Shown: positions 1 through 8,354, counted from the first letter of the stretch. The stretch: DNA of 64,000 bases from CAYNQN01 sp964530525 (GCA_964530525.1 CAZHBH010000002.1:24286-88285); one strand, 5' to 3'. The notes: generated by a model not told the origin, from the sequence alone. Program-made: numbers and translations.

Positions 1-720
1 CTCGAAGTACTCCGGCGAGCCCATGAGCGAAGCCTGCAGCTTCGCCTCCTCCTCGCACACCTCGTCGTAGCCCAGCGAGGGAGAACGGCGCATCAGGGCC
101 TTCTGGCCCTTGAAGGCGTTCACGGGTCCGTCGGCGATCCGGCGCGCCAGCTGCTGCGCCCTCTCCATCAGGACGCTGCCGGCGACCGAGCGGTTCACCA
201 ACCCCCACTCGGCGGCCTGCTTCCCGCGGATGATGTCGGACGTGTAGGCCATCTCGAGCGCCCGGTGCTCCCCGATGAGCCGTGGCAGGAAGAAGTGCCC
301 ACCGGAGTCGAGCGCCACTCCCAGGTTCGCGAAGGGAGACGAGAGCTTGGCGTTGTCGGAGGCCAGCACGATGTCGCACGCCAGCGCGATGCCGAGGCCT
401 ACGCCCATGGCCGCACCGTTCACGGCGGAGATCGTGGGGATGGGCAGGTGGTAGAGCGCCGCCAGCATCGGGTTCACGTGGTTGTGGATGATGTCGTAGG
501 CGTCCTCGTCGGCCGAGGCCGACGAGATGTCCCTCCCGGAGCAGAAGGCCCGTCCGGCACCGGTGACCAGCACGCAGCGCGTGCCGTCGTCCGCCGAGGC
601 GTCGAACGCGGCCTTCAGCTCGGCCACCATCGTGGGGTTGGCCGCGTTCATCACCTCGGCCCTGTTCATGGTGATGGTGCGCACACCATCGTCGTCTTCG
701 ACGAGGATCGTCTCGTACAT
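1..720 (-). CDS. Enoyl-CoA hydratase/isomerase (PaaG-like crotonase), 3' end cut
   Basis: Crotonase-fold protein; 240 residues are visible and the C-terminus lies outside the window. The oxyanion-hole segments are present (GRAFCSGRDIS and GAAMGVGLGIALACD). Neither of the two hydratase glutamates is present. Instead the segment ANLGVALDSGGHFFLPRLIG carries the aspartate typical of PaaG-type enoyl/epoxy-CoA isomerases, so double-bond or epoxide isomerisation is more likely than hydration. It lies 17 bases downstream of the MaoC gene and is probably co-transcribed with it from the promoter near position 1240. The function on a CoA thioester is family knowledge; the substrate is unknown. Confidence 0.88.
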   Translation of the reverse strand, partial: MYETILVEDDDGVRTITMNRAEVMNAANPTMVAELKAAFDASADDGTRCVLVTGAGRAFCSGRDISSASADEDAYDIIHNHVNPMLAALYHLPIPTISAVNGAAMGVGLGIALACDIVLASDNAKLSSPFANLGVALDSGGHFFLPRLIGEHRALEMAYTSDIIRGKQAAEWGLVNRSVAGSVLMERAQQLARRIADGPVNAFKGQKALMRRSPSLGYDEVCEEEAKLQASLMGSPEYFE

Positions 721-737
721 GGCAGCGTCCTCCCTGC

Positions 738-1184
738 TCAGCGACGGGCCTGCATGACTCGGATGAGCACGTTGCAGGTGATGGTGTCGTTCTGGTTCAG
801 CACGTCCCACTCGAGGTCGACGATGCCGCTGACCTCGTCACGTTCCTCCAGTGCAGCGATGGTGTTGCGAACCCGGATCGTGTCGCCGATGAAGGTGGGC
901 ACCGGGTAGCGGATCCGGTCCACGCCGTACTGGGCGAGGATCGCCTCGCTGTCGGGCGGGACCACGAGACCTCCGGCGATGGCCAGCACCATCAGCCCGG
1001 GGGCCAGCCTGGTCCCGAACATCAAACCCTCCGAGTAGACGACGTCGGAGTGGATCGGGAACCAGTCGCCGGTGAACATGCACCAGTTCACGACGTCGGT
1101 CTCGGTGACGGTGCGGCCGCGGCTGATCTCGCTCTGCCCCACCTCCATGTCGTCGAAGTAGTTGTCCAGAAGTCGATGCGGCAT
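738..1184 (-). CDS. MaoC-family hot-dog dehydratase
   Basis: 148-residue single hot-dog domain. The hydratase-2 type motif lies near residues 36-50 (MFTGDWFPIHSDVVYSEG), with the Asp/His pair D40...H45, followed by GTRLAPGLMVLAIAGG. Family members hydrate or dehydrate enoyl-CoA thioesters. It is the first gene of a two-gene unit with the crotonase at 1-720. An excellent -35 element (TTGACA) and a CTA-N8-TAG operator lie upstream. The start ATG follows an AG-rich GGGGG segment. Confidence 0.85.
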   Translation of the reverse strand: MPHRLLDNYFDDMEVGQSEISRGRTVTETDVVNWCMFTGDWFPIHSDVVYSEGLMFGTRLAPGLMVLAIAGGLVVPPDSEAILAQYGVDRIRYPVPTFIGDTIRVRNTIAALEERDEVSGIVDLEWDVLNQNDTITCNVLIRVMQARR

Positions 1185-1233
1185 GGCTGCCCCCTAGAGC
1201 TCAGAACTTCGGCTGGGCACGATGTCTATATCT

Positions 1234-1261
1234 AATTTAGGCCCTGACGAACGGTTGTCAA
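1234..1261 (-). promoter_or_regulatory. Probable promoter of the MaoC-crotonase unit
   Basis: On the minus strand TTGACA (1261-1256) is followed after 16 bases by TAAATT (1239-1234). This is a near-consensus vegetative sigma-70 promoter, about 50 bases upstream of the MaoC start at 1184. The CTA-N8-TAG operator lies 8 bases upstream of the -35 element. Confidence 0.6.
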
Positions 1262-1269
1262 GAACAACC

Positions 1270-1283
1270 CTACCAACTGTTAG
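1270..1283. promoter_or_regulatory. CTA-N8-TAG operator copy (CTACCAACTGTTAG)
   Basis: Imperfect inverted repeat matching the consensus CTAMCRRYYRDTAG shared by at least six promoters in this island. It lies just upstream of the -35 element of the MaoC promoter, inside a longer dyad CCCTA...TAGGG. The binding protein is not known; a TetR-family regulator is the likeliest candidate. Confidence 0.6.
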
Positions 1284-1293
1284 GGGCTCCGGG

Positions 1294-2052
1294 CTAGGGG
1301 GCGCTGTAACCGCCGTCGACCACGAGGGCCGTGCCGGTGGTCCAGGTCGAGTCCGGTCCCGCGAGGTAGACGAAGGCGCCGACCACCTCGTCGATGTCCG
1401 CCAACCGCTTCATCGGATGCCTCTCTGCCAGAGCGTCGAGGGCCTCGTCGGGCAACCCCTCGTGGATCGCGGAGCGGAACGTCCCCGGACACACGCAGTT
1501 GATCCTGATCCCCTGGGTCGCGTACTCCACGGCCGCCACCTTCGTGAGCAAGATCACCGCTGCCTTCGACGCGCAGTACGGGCCAGCGTGCGACCAGGCG
1601 GTGAGGCCGGCGACCGACGCCGTGTTGATGATGACGCCATGGCCCTGAGGCCTCATCAGGCGCAGCGCTTCGGCCATCCCGTTGAACGTCCCGACCACGT
1701 TGACGTCGAGCACCCGCCTCAGGTCTTCGACCGCGGTGTTGTGGGTACGCGCGCTCGGCGAGAGGATCCCGGCGTTGTTCACCACGACGTCGAGGCCCCC
1801 GAAGGCCCGAGCAGCGGAGTCGAACGCTTCGGAGACCTGGTGGGCGTCGGTCATGTCGGCGACTGCTGACACCACGTGCACCCCAGCGGCCTCGTCCGAG
1901 ACCTCGCGGGCTACTTCCTCGAGGCCAACCGAGTCGACGTCCACGATCGCCAGCCCGCTCACGCCCTCTTGGACGAACCGACGCGCCAGAGCCCTGCCCA
2001 GGCCGGACGCGGCCCCGGTGATGAGAGCGCTGCTCCCCGCTAGCACAGCCAT
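1294..2052 (-). CDS. SDR-family oxidoreductase
   Basis: Classical short-chain dehydrogenase of about 252 residues. The N-terminal NAD(P)-binding motif is TGAASGLG, NNAG follows in the middle, and the catalytic YCASK tetrad segment is intact. The C-terminus is VDGGYSAP. I start it at the ATG at 2052 because GGAGGG sits six bases before it; an upstream in-frame ATG at 2097 lacks a ribosome site and would overlap the operator region. It probably oxidises a hydroxyacyl-CoA or alcohol intermediate of the catabolic island. A CTA-N8-TAG operator lies about 40 bases upstream. Confidence 0.85.
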   Translation of the reverse strand: MAVLAGSSALITGAASGLGRALARRFVQEGVSGLAIVDVDSVGLEEVAREVSDEAAGVHVVSAVADMTDAHQVSEAFDSAARAFGGLDVVVNNAGILSPSARTHNTAVEDLRRVLDVNVVGTFNGMAEALRLMRPQGHGVIINTASVAGLTAWSHAGPYCASKAAVILLTKVAAVEYATQGIRINCVCPGTFRSAIHEGLPDEALDALAERHPMKRLADIDEVVGAFVYLAGPDSTWTTGTALVVDGGYSAP

Positions 2053-2090
2053 GTGCGACCCTCCGCTGTACGAACCAGCCTCAGGTAACA

Positions 2091-2104
2091 CTACCAACCA
2101 ATAG
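2091..2104. promoter_or_regulatory. CTA-N8-TAG operator copy (CTACCAACCAATAG)
   Basis: Matches CTAMCRRYYRDTAG. It lies between the PadR gene's stop codon and the SDR start, where it would overlap the SDR promoter. Confidence 0.55.
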
Positions 2105-2112
2105 GTCGGAAG

Positions 2113-2679
2113 TTATATAGCTGCTGCGGCCTTCCTCGCACGCTCCAGGGCTGCCACCTCGGGCGACTGCTCAGCCAGCTCCCGGAGCTTGTCCTCCACC
2201 CACTCCCGCTTGGCTCGGGCTGACGCGACTGCGATCTCCATCGAGGCCAGCGGCCACGTGGAGGTGCCGTCGTCGTTGGATCTGTACCGATCGCACATGG
2301 CGAGGAACCGATCCTGCTCCGCTACGAACCGCACCAGCTGCTGGTGCTGCTCGGTGGGGCTCAGCAGGTCGAGGAAGAAGACCCTCAGCAAGAAGGGGTC
2401 CTTGCGGTGCCTGGGGGCAGGCGGGGCCTGGAGCCACCGCTCGAGCTCCTCGCGGCCTGCGGGCGTCAGGCTGTAGTTGGTCTTGGTGGGCCTCGACGAG
2501 TCGGCTGCCAGCTCGCCGGTGACGAAGCCCTGCTCCTCGAGCTGCCGCAAGGTCGGGTATATCTGGCTCGTGTTGGCGTTCCAGGTGTGCGCCACGGACC
2601 GATCGAACTCGCGCTTGAGGTCGTAGCCCGACTTCGGACCGTGGGCGAGGAGGCCGAGGAGGGCGTGCGGCAAGCTCAT
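2113..2679 (-). CDS. PadR-family transcriptional regulator
   Basis: 188 residues. The N-terminal winged helix reads LPHALLGLLAHGPKSGYDLK, with recognition-helix region SQIYPTLRQLEEQGFV and wing KTNYSLTPAGREEL. This is diagnostic of PadR proteins. The C-terminal half is an amphipathic helical domain (Vir_act_alpha_C type) for dimerisation. PadR proteins usually repress genes for phenolic-acid or drug stress. It is divergent from an alpha/beta hydrolase gene, and the shared 94-base gap holds a CTA-N8-TAG site and a 9-base direct repeat, so auto-regulation is plausible. Confidence 0.9.
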   Translation of the reverse strand: MSLPHALLGLLAHGPKSGYDLKREFDRSVAHTWNANTSQIYPTLRQLEEQGFVTGELAADSSRPTKTNYSLTPAGREELERWLQAPPAPRHRKDPFLLRVFFLDLLSPTEQHQQLVRFVAEQDRFLAMCDRYRSNDDGTSTWPLASMEIAVASARAKREWVEDKLRELAEQSPEVAALERARKAAAAI

Positions 2680-2740
2680 AGCGACCGGACGTTACCAGCG
2701 CCTCGCCTCCACTTCGTCCCTGCTCACCGGTACCGCGATG

Positions 2741-2764
2741 GTAGGCTAACGATCAGTAGGCTAA
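2741..2764. repeat. 9-base direct repeat GTAGGCTAA, 15-base period
   Basis: GTAGGCTAA occurs at 2741-2749 and again at 2756-2764, directly upstream of the hydrolase start and between the divergent PadR and hydrolase genes. It overlaps the CTA-N8-TAG site and may be a separate binding site, for example for PadR. Confidence 0.5.
2746..2759. promoter_or_regulatory. CTA-N8-TAG operator copy (CTAACGATCAGTAG)
   Basis: Matches CTAMCRRYYRDTAG. It lies 14 bases upstream of the hydrolase ATG at 2774, so bound protein would cover the plus-strand promoter. Confidence 0.55.
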
Positions 2765-2773
2765 TCATGAGGT

Positions 2774-3733
2774 ATGGATCAGGCGATGAGACCGAGCGAG
2801 GAGACAAGGCCAGGGCATCCCCCCGCCGAGCCCGTCGACCACCACATGACGCAGGCGTTCGGGCTGGAGCTGGAGGTGATGCACTGGACCGGCGGTGCAG
2901 GTGGACCACCCCGCGACAGCGGTCCCGACGTCCGACGGTCGAGCGGCGAGGTGGTGGTGGCCATGCACGGCTTCCTCGACCACGGCTGGGCGTGGGACAC
3001 CTTCGTGCCCTGGCTGGGCGACGACGTGCACCTCATCACCTTCTCCGCCCGGGGCCACGGCGGTAGCGAGTGGGCCGAGAGCTACCTGTGGAGCGAGTTC
3101 GTCGCCGACATGGCCAAGGTCGTCGAGAACGAGGCCGGCGGGCCCGCCCACGTCATGGGCCACTCGTGGGGAGGTCACGTGTGCACCGAGCTGGCGGTGC
3201 TCGCCCCCGAGCTCGTCCGCAGCGTGATCAACATCGACGGCTTCGTGCCGGGCCCACGCCCCGAACCCCCCACGATCGTCGAGCGGACGGCGGCGACCCT
3301 GTCGAGAGCGGGCGACCGCAAGCCCATGCGTCCCCGATCCACGATGGGAGAGCTCGTCGAGCGCCGCAGGCAGCTCACCCCGAGGGTGCCAGATCCGGCG
3401 ATCGTCAGCTTCGTGGAGCACGGCGCGGTGGAGGCTTCCGACGGCTGGCGATGGCGCATCGATCCCCTCCTTCTCGGGCCACGCCCGTGGGAGACGACCC
3501 GATCGCACCCGATAGAGATCCTCCCCTACGTCCGACAGCTGAAGGTGCCGCTGCTGCTCGTCACCGGCGGGGCCGTCGAGGGGCCAGACCTGACCCCGGA
3601 CCGCAGCGAAGCCTTCGTGGCCGCGCACGAGGACCACGTTCGACACGTGCACGTCCCCGACGCTGGGCACTACGTGCACCTTGAGCAACCCGAGCAGGTA
3701 GCCGAAGCGGTCCGCTCGCACCTGGCCCGATGA
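2774..3733 (+). CDS. Alpha/beta hydrolase
   Basis: 319 residues. The oxyanion segment is HGFLDHG (residues 65-71) and the nucleophile elbow is GHSWGG with Ser131. The C-terminal catalytic His lies in DAGHYVHLEQPEQV. The order and spacing are those of cytosolic esterase/C-C hydrolase type enzymes. Residues 1-55 form a proline- and charge-rich extension. The next gene overlaps by ATGA and encodes a second, degenerate member of the fold. The substrate is unknown; hydrolysis of an ester or ring-cleavage product would fit the island. Confidence 0.85.
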   Translation: MDQAMRPSEETRPGHPPAEPVDHHMTQAFGLELEVMHWTGGAGGPPRDSGPDVRRSSGEVVVAMHGFLDHGWAWDTFVPWLGDDVHLITFSARGHGGSEWAESYLWSEFVADMAKVVENEAGGPAHVMGHSWGGHVCTELAVLAPELVRSVINIDGFVPGPRPEPPTIVERTAATLSRAGDRKPMRPRSTMGELVERRRQLTPRVPDPAIVSFVEHGAVEASDGWRWRIDPLLLGPRPWETTRSHPIEILPYVRQLKVPLLLVTGGAVEGPDLTPDRSEAFVAAHEDHVRHVHVPDAGHYVHLEQPEQVAEAVRSHLAR

Positions 3734-4395
3734 AGCCGTCGACCGTCCCAGGCCGCGTGCCCCTGCGAGTGGTGGAGCACCGAGGCGAAGACCCCCGACC
3801 GACGCTGGTGGTCCACGACCTCGGCTCCTCCCCCTCCTCGGTGACCGACCTGGCGGTGCGCTCGCCCGAGCGCCGGTGGCGCTTCCTGCACATGCGCGGC
3901 CACGGGCGTACGCCCCGCGGTCGTGGGTGGACCTACTCACTTCACGAGCAGGCCTCCGACATCTTGCGAGCCGTCGAGGTGGACAGCGCCGCGCCTACGA
4001 CCGTCGCCGGCTTCGGGCTGAGCGCTGTACCGGCTGTGCTCGCCGCCGTCACCCGTCCCGAGCTGGTCACCACTGTCGCCCTGGTGCCGGGGGCCCGTCG
4101 CTGGCCCGTGAGCGACGACCCGGCGCCCCGAAGGGGCACCTGGCTCCAGGGAGCGCTCCGGTCCGACGAGCCCGAGCGGCCGCCCGACGTCAGCCCCGTC
4201 GCCACGCTCGACCCGAGCGAGCCGCTGCTGCCTGCCGAGCGCGACCTGCTGTGGGCGAGGCTCGCGGTGCCTCTCGGCGTGGTCGGCTACGCCAGCGAGG
4301 GTTGGCTCGAGGGCGCTGAGCCAGAGGCGGTGGTGGGTGAGACCGCCGATCCCCTGGCCGATCTCATGGCGCTGCTCGACGCCCTGGGAAGCTAG
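3730..4395 (+). CDS. Degenerate alpha/beta-hydrolase-like protein
   Basis: 221 residues, overlapping the preceding hydrolase by ATGA. The strand-loop HDLGSSPSS, the MRGHGRTP segment and the elbow region are recognisable as an alpha/beta hydrolase. The elbow reads GFGLSA, so the catalytic serine of GxSxG is a glycine, and no clear catalytic histidine is seen. It may be a non-catalytic partner of the neighbouring enzyme. Its last 32 bases overlap the convergent crotonase gene. Confidence 0.65.
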   Translation: MKPSTVPGRVPLRVVEHRGEDPRPTLVVHDLGSSPSSVTDLAVRSPERRWRFLHMRGHGRTPRGRGWTYSLHEQASDILRAVEVDSAAPTTVAGFGLSAVPAVLAAVTRPELVTTVALVPGARRWPVSDDPAPRRGTWLQGALRSDEPERPPDVSPVATLDPSEPLLPAERDLLWARLAVPLGVVGYASEGWLEGAEPEAVVGETADPLADLMALLDALGS

Positions 4396-5152
4396 GGGAT
4401 CGCTTCTCGACGAATGCACTGATCCCCTCGTCGAGGTCGCCACTGCGAGCCGCACGTGCGACGGCCTCTGCCTCCTGGGCCATCCGGTCGGCCAGCTCGG
4501 CCCCTGGCCTGCGCACGAGGCGCTTGGTGTCGGCCACCGCTCGCGAGGGGTAGGTGGCCAGCGCCGCTGCCAGCTCTCGGGCCCGGCCGCCAGGGTCCGG
4601 CGACACCTCGGAGACCATGCCCCACTCGAGCGCCCTCTCGGCGTCGAGGCGCATGTTCTGCAAGAAGAGCTCGGTGGCCCTCCCCTCCCCGACGAGTCGG
4701 GTCACGAGCCAGCTGGCCCCCGTGTCGGGAGCCATGCCGAGGGCGATGAAGGCAGGGACGAAGACCGTCGAGGGGTCGCAGACACGCACGTCGCAGGCGG
4801 CGACAAGCGAGAGCCCTCCCCCGGCCACCGCCCCGTGGGCGGCGGCGACCGTCGGTACGGGTAGCTCGTAGAGCCGCAGGATGGCGGCGTTGAAGACCTC
4901 CATGTCGTCCACGAGCAGTTCGAGCAGGTCTCCTCGGGCGGCCCGCTCCGAGAACGACCGCACGTCGCCCCCCACGCAGAACGCAGGGCCGGTGGCCGTG
5001 AGGACCATCGCCCCCGCCCGCGCAGCTACCTCGTCGAGGATGCGATGGAGCTCGAGGGCCATCTCGTGGCTGAAGGCGTTGCGGACCTCGGGGTCGTCGA
5101 GCGTGACCACCGCGACTCCGTCGTCGTGGAGGGTCCAGCTCACGGCGGTCAT
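4364..5152 (-). CDS. PaaG-like enoyl-CoA isomerase/hydratase
   Basis: 262 residues. Crotonase signatures are GPAFCVGGDVRSF and HGAVAGGGLSLVAACD. The segment FVPAFIALGMAPDTGASW closely matches PaaG-type isomerases, whose catalytic aspartate sits in P-D-(S/T)-G-A-S-W, and both classical hydratase glutamates are absent. PaaG converts ring-epoxy-phenylacetyl-CoA to its oxepin and also shifts double bonds. The start ATG overlaps the stop of the TetR gene (ATGA), so regulator and enzyme form an operon. Position of the aspartate is seen; the exact substrate is inference. Confidence 0.85.
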   Translation of the reverse strand: MTAVSWTLHDDGVAVVTLDDPEVRNAFSHEMALELHRILDEVAARAGAMVLTATGPAFCVGGDVRSFSERAARGDLLELLVDDMEVFNAAILRLYELPVPTVAAAHGAVAGGGLSLVAACDVRVCDPSTVFVPAFIALGMAPDTGASWLVTRLVGEGRATELFLQNMRLDAERALEWGMVSEVSPDPGGRARELAAALATYPSRAVADTKRLVRRPGAELADRMAQEAEAVARAARSGDLDEGISAFVEKRSPSFPGRRAAP

Positions 5153-5781
5153 GCGGCGGAGACCTTCTTGGTCCCCGACCGCCCCCCCGAGCGGGAGGCG
5201 TCGGGGCGCTCCCGCAGGCCGTCGAGCACGAAGTCGACGGTGAGGTCGGTGATCGCGTCCACGTCGAGGGGACCCGATGCGTCGTACCAGCGGTACGCCC
5301 ACTGGACCATGCCGATCGCGAGGTAGGTGATGATCTTGGGGTCGAGGTCGCGCAGCTCCCCGGAGTCCATCCCCTCCTGCAGGATCGCGACGATGATGCG
5401 CTCGTAGCCGTTGCGCTTGTCGAGTATCGCCCTGAAGGGTTCGGTCTCGACGTAGCGCATCTCCTCGAAGAAGACGACCACGTGGGCCCGGTACTTCTCG
5501 ATGGAGGCGAACAGGTCGCGTATGACCCTCTGGAGCTTCTCGGAGGCTGTGGCCTCCGAGGCGTAGACCGTCTTGGCGTCCTCCAGCATGCGGTCGATGT
5601 AGACGTCGAAGATGAGCCGCAGGAACTCGTGCTTCGACGAGACGTGCGTGTAGAGGCTGGCCTTGCGGATCCCCGCGGCGTCCGCGATGTCCTGGAGGGA
5701 CGTGGCATCGAAGCCGCTCTCGGCGAACAGCCGAGCTGCGATCCCGATGATCTCCTCCTTGCGGGGGGGCATGGTGCTCAC
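5149..5781 (-). CDS. TetR-family transcriptional regulator
   Basis: About 210 residues. The N-terminal helix-turn-helix reads RKEEIIGIAARLFAESGF, then TSLQDIADAAGIRKASLYTH. The C-terminal ligand domain is helical. I prefer the GTG at 5781, which has GGAGAG six bases upstream; ATG at 5772 is the alternative. A CTA-N8-TAG operator containing the -35-like TTGACC lies about 75 bases upstream, which suggests auto-repression and makes this protein the leading candidate for the regulator of that motif. Many TetR proteins of this kind sense acyl-CoA esters. Confidence 0.88.
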   Translation of the reverse strand: MSTMPPRKEEIIGIAARLFAESGFDATSLQDIADAAGIRKASLYTHVSSKHEFLRLIFDVYIDRMLEDAKTVYASEATASEKLQRVIRDLFASIEKYRAHVVVFFEEMRYVETEPFRAILDKRNGYERIIVAILQEGMDSGELRDLDPKIITYLAIGMVQWAYRWYDASGPLDVDAITDLTVDFVLDGLRERPDASRSGGRSGTKKVSAA

Positions 5782-5856
5782 GATCTTCTCTCCCGTCACC
5801 CCCGGCCACGCCGCCCTGGCTGGCTGGGATTGCGACAACTTACTGGTCGGAGCGAA

Positions 5857-5870
5857 CTAACGGTCAATAG
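5857..5870. promoter_or_regulatory. CTA-N8-TAG operator copy (CTAACGGTCAATAG)
   Basis: Matches CTAMCRRYYRDTAG. On the minus strand it reads CTATTGACCGTTAG, so a -35-like TTGACC is embedded in the operator. It lies between the crotonase stop at 5894 and the TetR start. Confidence 0.6.
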
Positions 5871-5893
5871 GGAAGAACAGGAGATCCAGCTCC

Positions 5894-6676
5894 CTAGCGA
5901 TGCGAGAACCTGGGCTCCCGCCTCTCCAGGAAGGCGCTCACCCCCTCCACCATGTCGGCACTGCGAGCCGCCCGACCGAACTCGGCTAGCTCCACCGAAT
6001 AGCCCTCTGGCCCGCCCGCGGCGAGCACGGCCCGCTTCGCCGCCCAAAGGGCCACCCGTGGCCTGGCAGCGAGCTCGGCCGCCCAGGCCAGCGCCTCCGC
6101 CCGGGCTCCCCCATCGTCGGCCAGCCGATGAGCGAGGCCCAGCTCGACGGCCTCGGCAGCGCTCAGCCGCGTGCCGTCCAGCACGAGTTGCAGCGCTCTC
6201 GCCTTGCCGACGACTGCGGGCATCCGCTGCGTCCCCCCGGCGCCGGGGATCAGTCCGAGGCCGACCTCGGGCAGTCCCATCTTCGCCGTCGGCCCCACCA
6301 CCCGCAGGGTGCACGCGAGCGCCAGCTCCGTCCCACCCCCGAGGGCGAACCCGTCCACCGCTGCGATCGTCACCTGGGGGATCTGCTCGAGCATGGCGAA
6401 GGTGTCGTGCAGGGCACCCGAGATCCGCTCCGCCTCACCAGGCTCGGCGAGAGCACCCAGCTCGCTGATGTCGGCTCCGGCGCTGAACGCCCGCTCCGAG
6501 CCCCCCGCCACCACGAGCACCCTCAGGTCCTCGCGCGACGCCACCTCGTCGAGCAGGCCCCTCAACTGCTGCTGCACGGCCCTCGACAAGGTGTTCATCG
6601 GAGGGTTGTCGATCACGAGCAGCCCGACGCCCTCAACGTCGGTTCCCTCCAGGCGTACGACGACCTCGTCGCTCAT
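5894..6676 (-). CDS. Enoyl-CoA hydratase
   Basis: 260 residues. Unlike its neighbours it keeps both catalytic glutamates of a true hydratase: GGGTELALAC and GLPEVGLGLIPGAGGTQR. The oxyanion segment is AFSAGADISEL. It should add water to a trans-2-enoyl-CoA. It overlaps the aldehyde dehydrogenase stop by ATGA and is the second gene of that unit, read from the promoter region around 8180-8354. Confidence 0.92.
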   Translation of the reverse strand: MSDEVVVRLEGTDVEGVGLLVIDNPPMNTLSRAVQQQLRGLLDEVASREDLRVLVVAGGSERAFSAGADISELGALAEPGEAERISGALHDTFAMLEQIPQVTIAAVDGFALGGGTELALACTLRVVGPTAKMGLPEVGLGLIPGAGGTQRMPAVVGKARALQLVLDGTRLSAAEAVELGLAHRLADDGGARAEALAWAAELAARPRVALWAAKRAVLAAGGPEGYSVELAEFGRAARSADMVEGVSAFLERREPRFSHR

Positions 6677-8178
6677 CGTTCATCTCCCTTCTGGTCGGCG
6701 AAGTAGTCGGTCATGAGCGGGTTCGGCACCGCCGAGTCGTGATGGACGTGGAGGTGCGCGAGCTGGCTGTACTCGTCGATGGCGTACCGTCCCATCTCAC
6801 GGCCCACGCCGGAGGCCCGGAACCCTCCGAAGGGTGCCTCAGGGTGGACGTGATGCCAGCTGTTCACCCACGTCGTTCCCGCCACGAGGCGCTTGGCAAC
6901 TGCCACGCACGCCTCCACGTCGTTGCCGGTCACCCCGGCCGCCAGACCCATGTCGGTGCCGTTGGCCAGCTGCACGGCGTGGTCGAGGTCGTCATACGGG
7001 CTGACGGCCAGCACGGGACCGAACACCTCCTCGCAGGCCACGCGGCTCGAGGGGTCCACCCCGGCCAGCACGGCGGGCACCACGTAGGCGCCACCTGACA
7101 GCTCGTCGGGCAGGTCCGGGACGTTCCCTCCTGCGACCAGCTCCGCCCCGGAAGCCACGGCGTCGGCGACGTAGTCGAGCGCCCTGTCACGCTGGCCCCG
7201 GGAGATCATGGGCCCCACCTGCACCGCGGGATCCCAAGCGGGGCCCACCGCCAGGCCCGCCACCACTTCCGCCAGCTCGGCCACGATCTCGTCGTGGCGC
7301 TGCCTCGGGACGAGCAGCCGCGTGCCCGCTATGCATGCCTGACCCTGGTGGAGGAAGGCTGCGAAAGCAGCGGAACGCGCCGCCTCCCTCCCCTTCACGT
7401 CGTCGAGCACGATGTGGGCCGACTTGCCCCCGAGCTCCAGCAGGACCTTGCGGGCACCCTTCGCCGCTGCCGACATGATCTGCTCGCCGACCTGCGTCGA
7501 GCCGGTGAACGCGATCATCGCCACCCGCGGATCCTCCACGAGCGTCGCTCCCACCTCGGCCCCGCCGGTGACGATGTTGACCACGCCAGGAGGGATGTCG
7601 GTGTGGGCCCTGATGAGCCTCCCCAGCTCCAGCGCCGGGGTCGGGGCCAGCTCGGAGGGCTTGAGCACCACGGTGTTGCCGGCCGCCAGGGCGGGGCCGA
7701 GCTTCATCACGGCCATGAGCAGGGGCGCGTTGAAGGGGATGATCTGCGCGCACACCCCGTACGGGCGTCGCACGACGAGGTTCGTCGTGACCCCCGCGAT
7801 CGCCGGGGTGATCTCCTCTTCCTGCGTTGCCTCCTCACCCCACGTCGCGAAGCGGTCGAGCCACGACGCCGCCACCCTCGCCAGGGACTTGGCCCTGCAC
7901 TGCCCGGCGTCGTGCACCTCCGCACGCACGACCCCCTCACCGTGCTCGCGCAGCGCCGCCGCGAGCTCCCTCAGGCGCTCCGCGCGCTCGGATGCAGGGG
8001 TGGCGGCCCATGCGTCGGCCACAGCCTGAGCCGCGGCGACGGCATCCGAGACGTCTCCGCTGTCAGCCTCGGCCACCGTCGCCCACACGGTTCCAGTGCT
8101 CGGGTCGTGGACCTCACGCCGGTCTCGGCTGGTGGCCGGGACCTCGAGCCCGTCCACCTGCAAGCCGTAGTCTCCCAA
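6673..8178 (-). CDS. NAD(P)+-dependent aldehyde dehydrogenase
   Basis: 501 residues, full family length. The nucleotide-site segment is FTGSTQVGEQI, the general-base glutamate is in LLELGGKSAHIVLDD, and the catalytic cysteine is in HQGQACIAGTRLLV. It oxidises an aldehyde to the acid, with no feature marking a CoA-acylating type. It is the first gene of a two-gene operon with the enoyl-CoA hydratase and is divergent from the PaaA-like gene. A dyad operator lies between them. Confidence 0.92.
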   Translation of the reverse strand: MGDYGLQVDGLEVPATSRDRREVHDPSTGTVWATVAEADSGDVSDAVAAAQAVADAWAATPASERAERLRELAAALREHGEGVVRAEVHDAGQCRAKSLARVAASWLDRFATWGEEATQEEEITPAIAGVTTNLVVRRPYGVCAQIIPFNAPLLMAVMKLGPALAAGNTVVLKPSELAPTPALELGRLIRAHTDIPPGVVNIVTGGAEVGATLVEDPRVAMIAFTGSTQVGEQIMSAAAKGARKVLLELGGKSAHIVLDDVKGREAARSAAFAAFLHQGQACIAGTRLLVPRQRHDEIVAELAEVVAGLAVGPAWDPAVQVGPMISRGQRDRALDYVADAVASGAELVAGGNVPDLPDELSGGAYVVPAVLAGVDPSSRVACEEVFGPVLAVSPYDDLDHAVQLANGTDMGLAAGVTGNDVEACVAVAKRLVAGTTWVNSWHHVHPEAPFGGFRASGVGREMGRYAIDEYSQLAHLHVHHDSAVPNPLMTDYFADQKGDER

Positions 8179-8266
8179 GGCTGCCTCTTCCTTTCTCGTT
8201 CCTTCGGCCGGCCTGCTGGCCCGTCGCGTCTCGACCGCTCGTCGTTGCCCTACCCGCAGGTGCGGC

Positions 8267-8294
8267 TTGACCCCTGGTCGACTCCCGATAGACT
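8267..8294 (+). promoter_or_regulatory. Probable promoter of the PaaA-like gene
   Basis: TTGACC (8267-8272), a 16-base spacer and TAGACT (8289-8294) form a good -35/-10 pair. The dyad operator starts two bases after the -10 element, over the predicted start site, the classic place for a repressor. Confidence 0.5.
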
Positions 8295-8295
8295 A

Positions 8296-8313
8296 ACCGA
8301 CCGAACGGTCTGT
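8296..8313. promoter_or_regulatory. Dyad operator ACCGACCG-AA-CGGTCTGT
   Basis: Near-perfect 18-base inverted repeat in the 176-base gap between the divergent aldehyde dehydrogenase and PaaA-like genes. It is of the TetR operator type and related to, but not an exact match of, the CTA-N8-TAG consensus. The palindrome at 26085-26098 has the same ACCGACC/GGTCGGT arms. Confidence 0.6.
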
Positions 8314-8354
8314 CTGTAATACTGATCTATCGTAATCAACCAAGGAGGCAAGAA

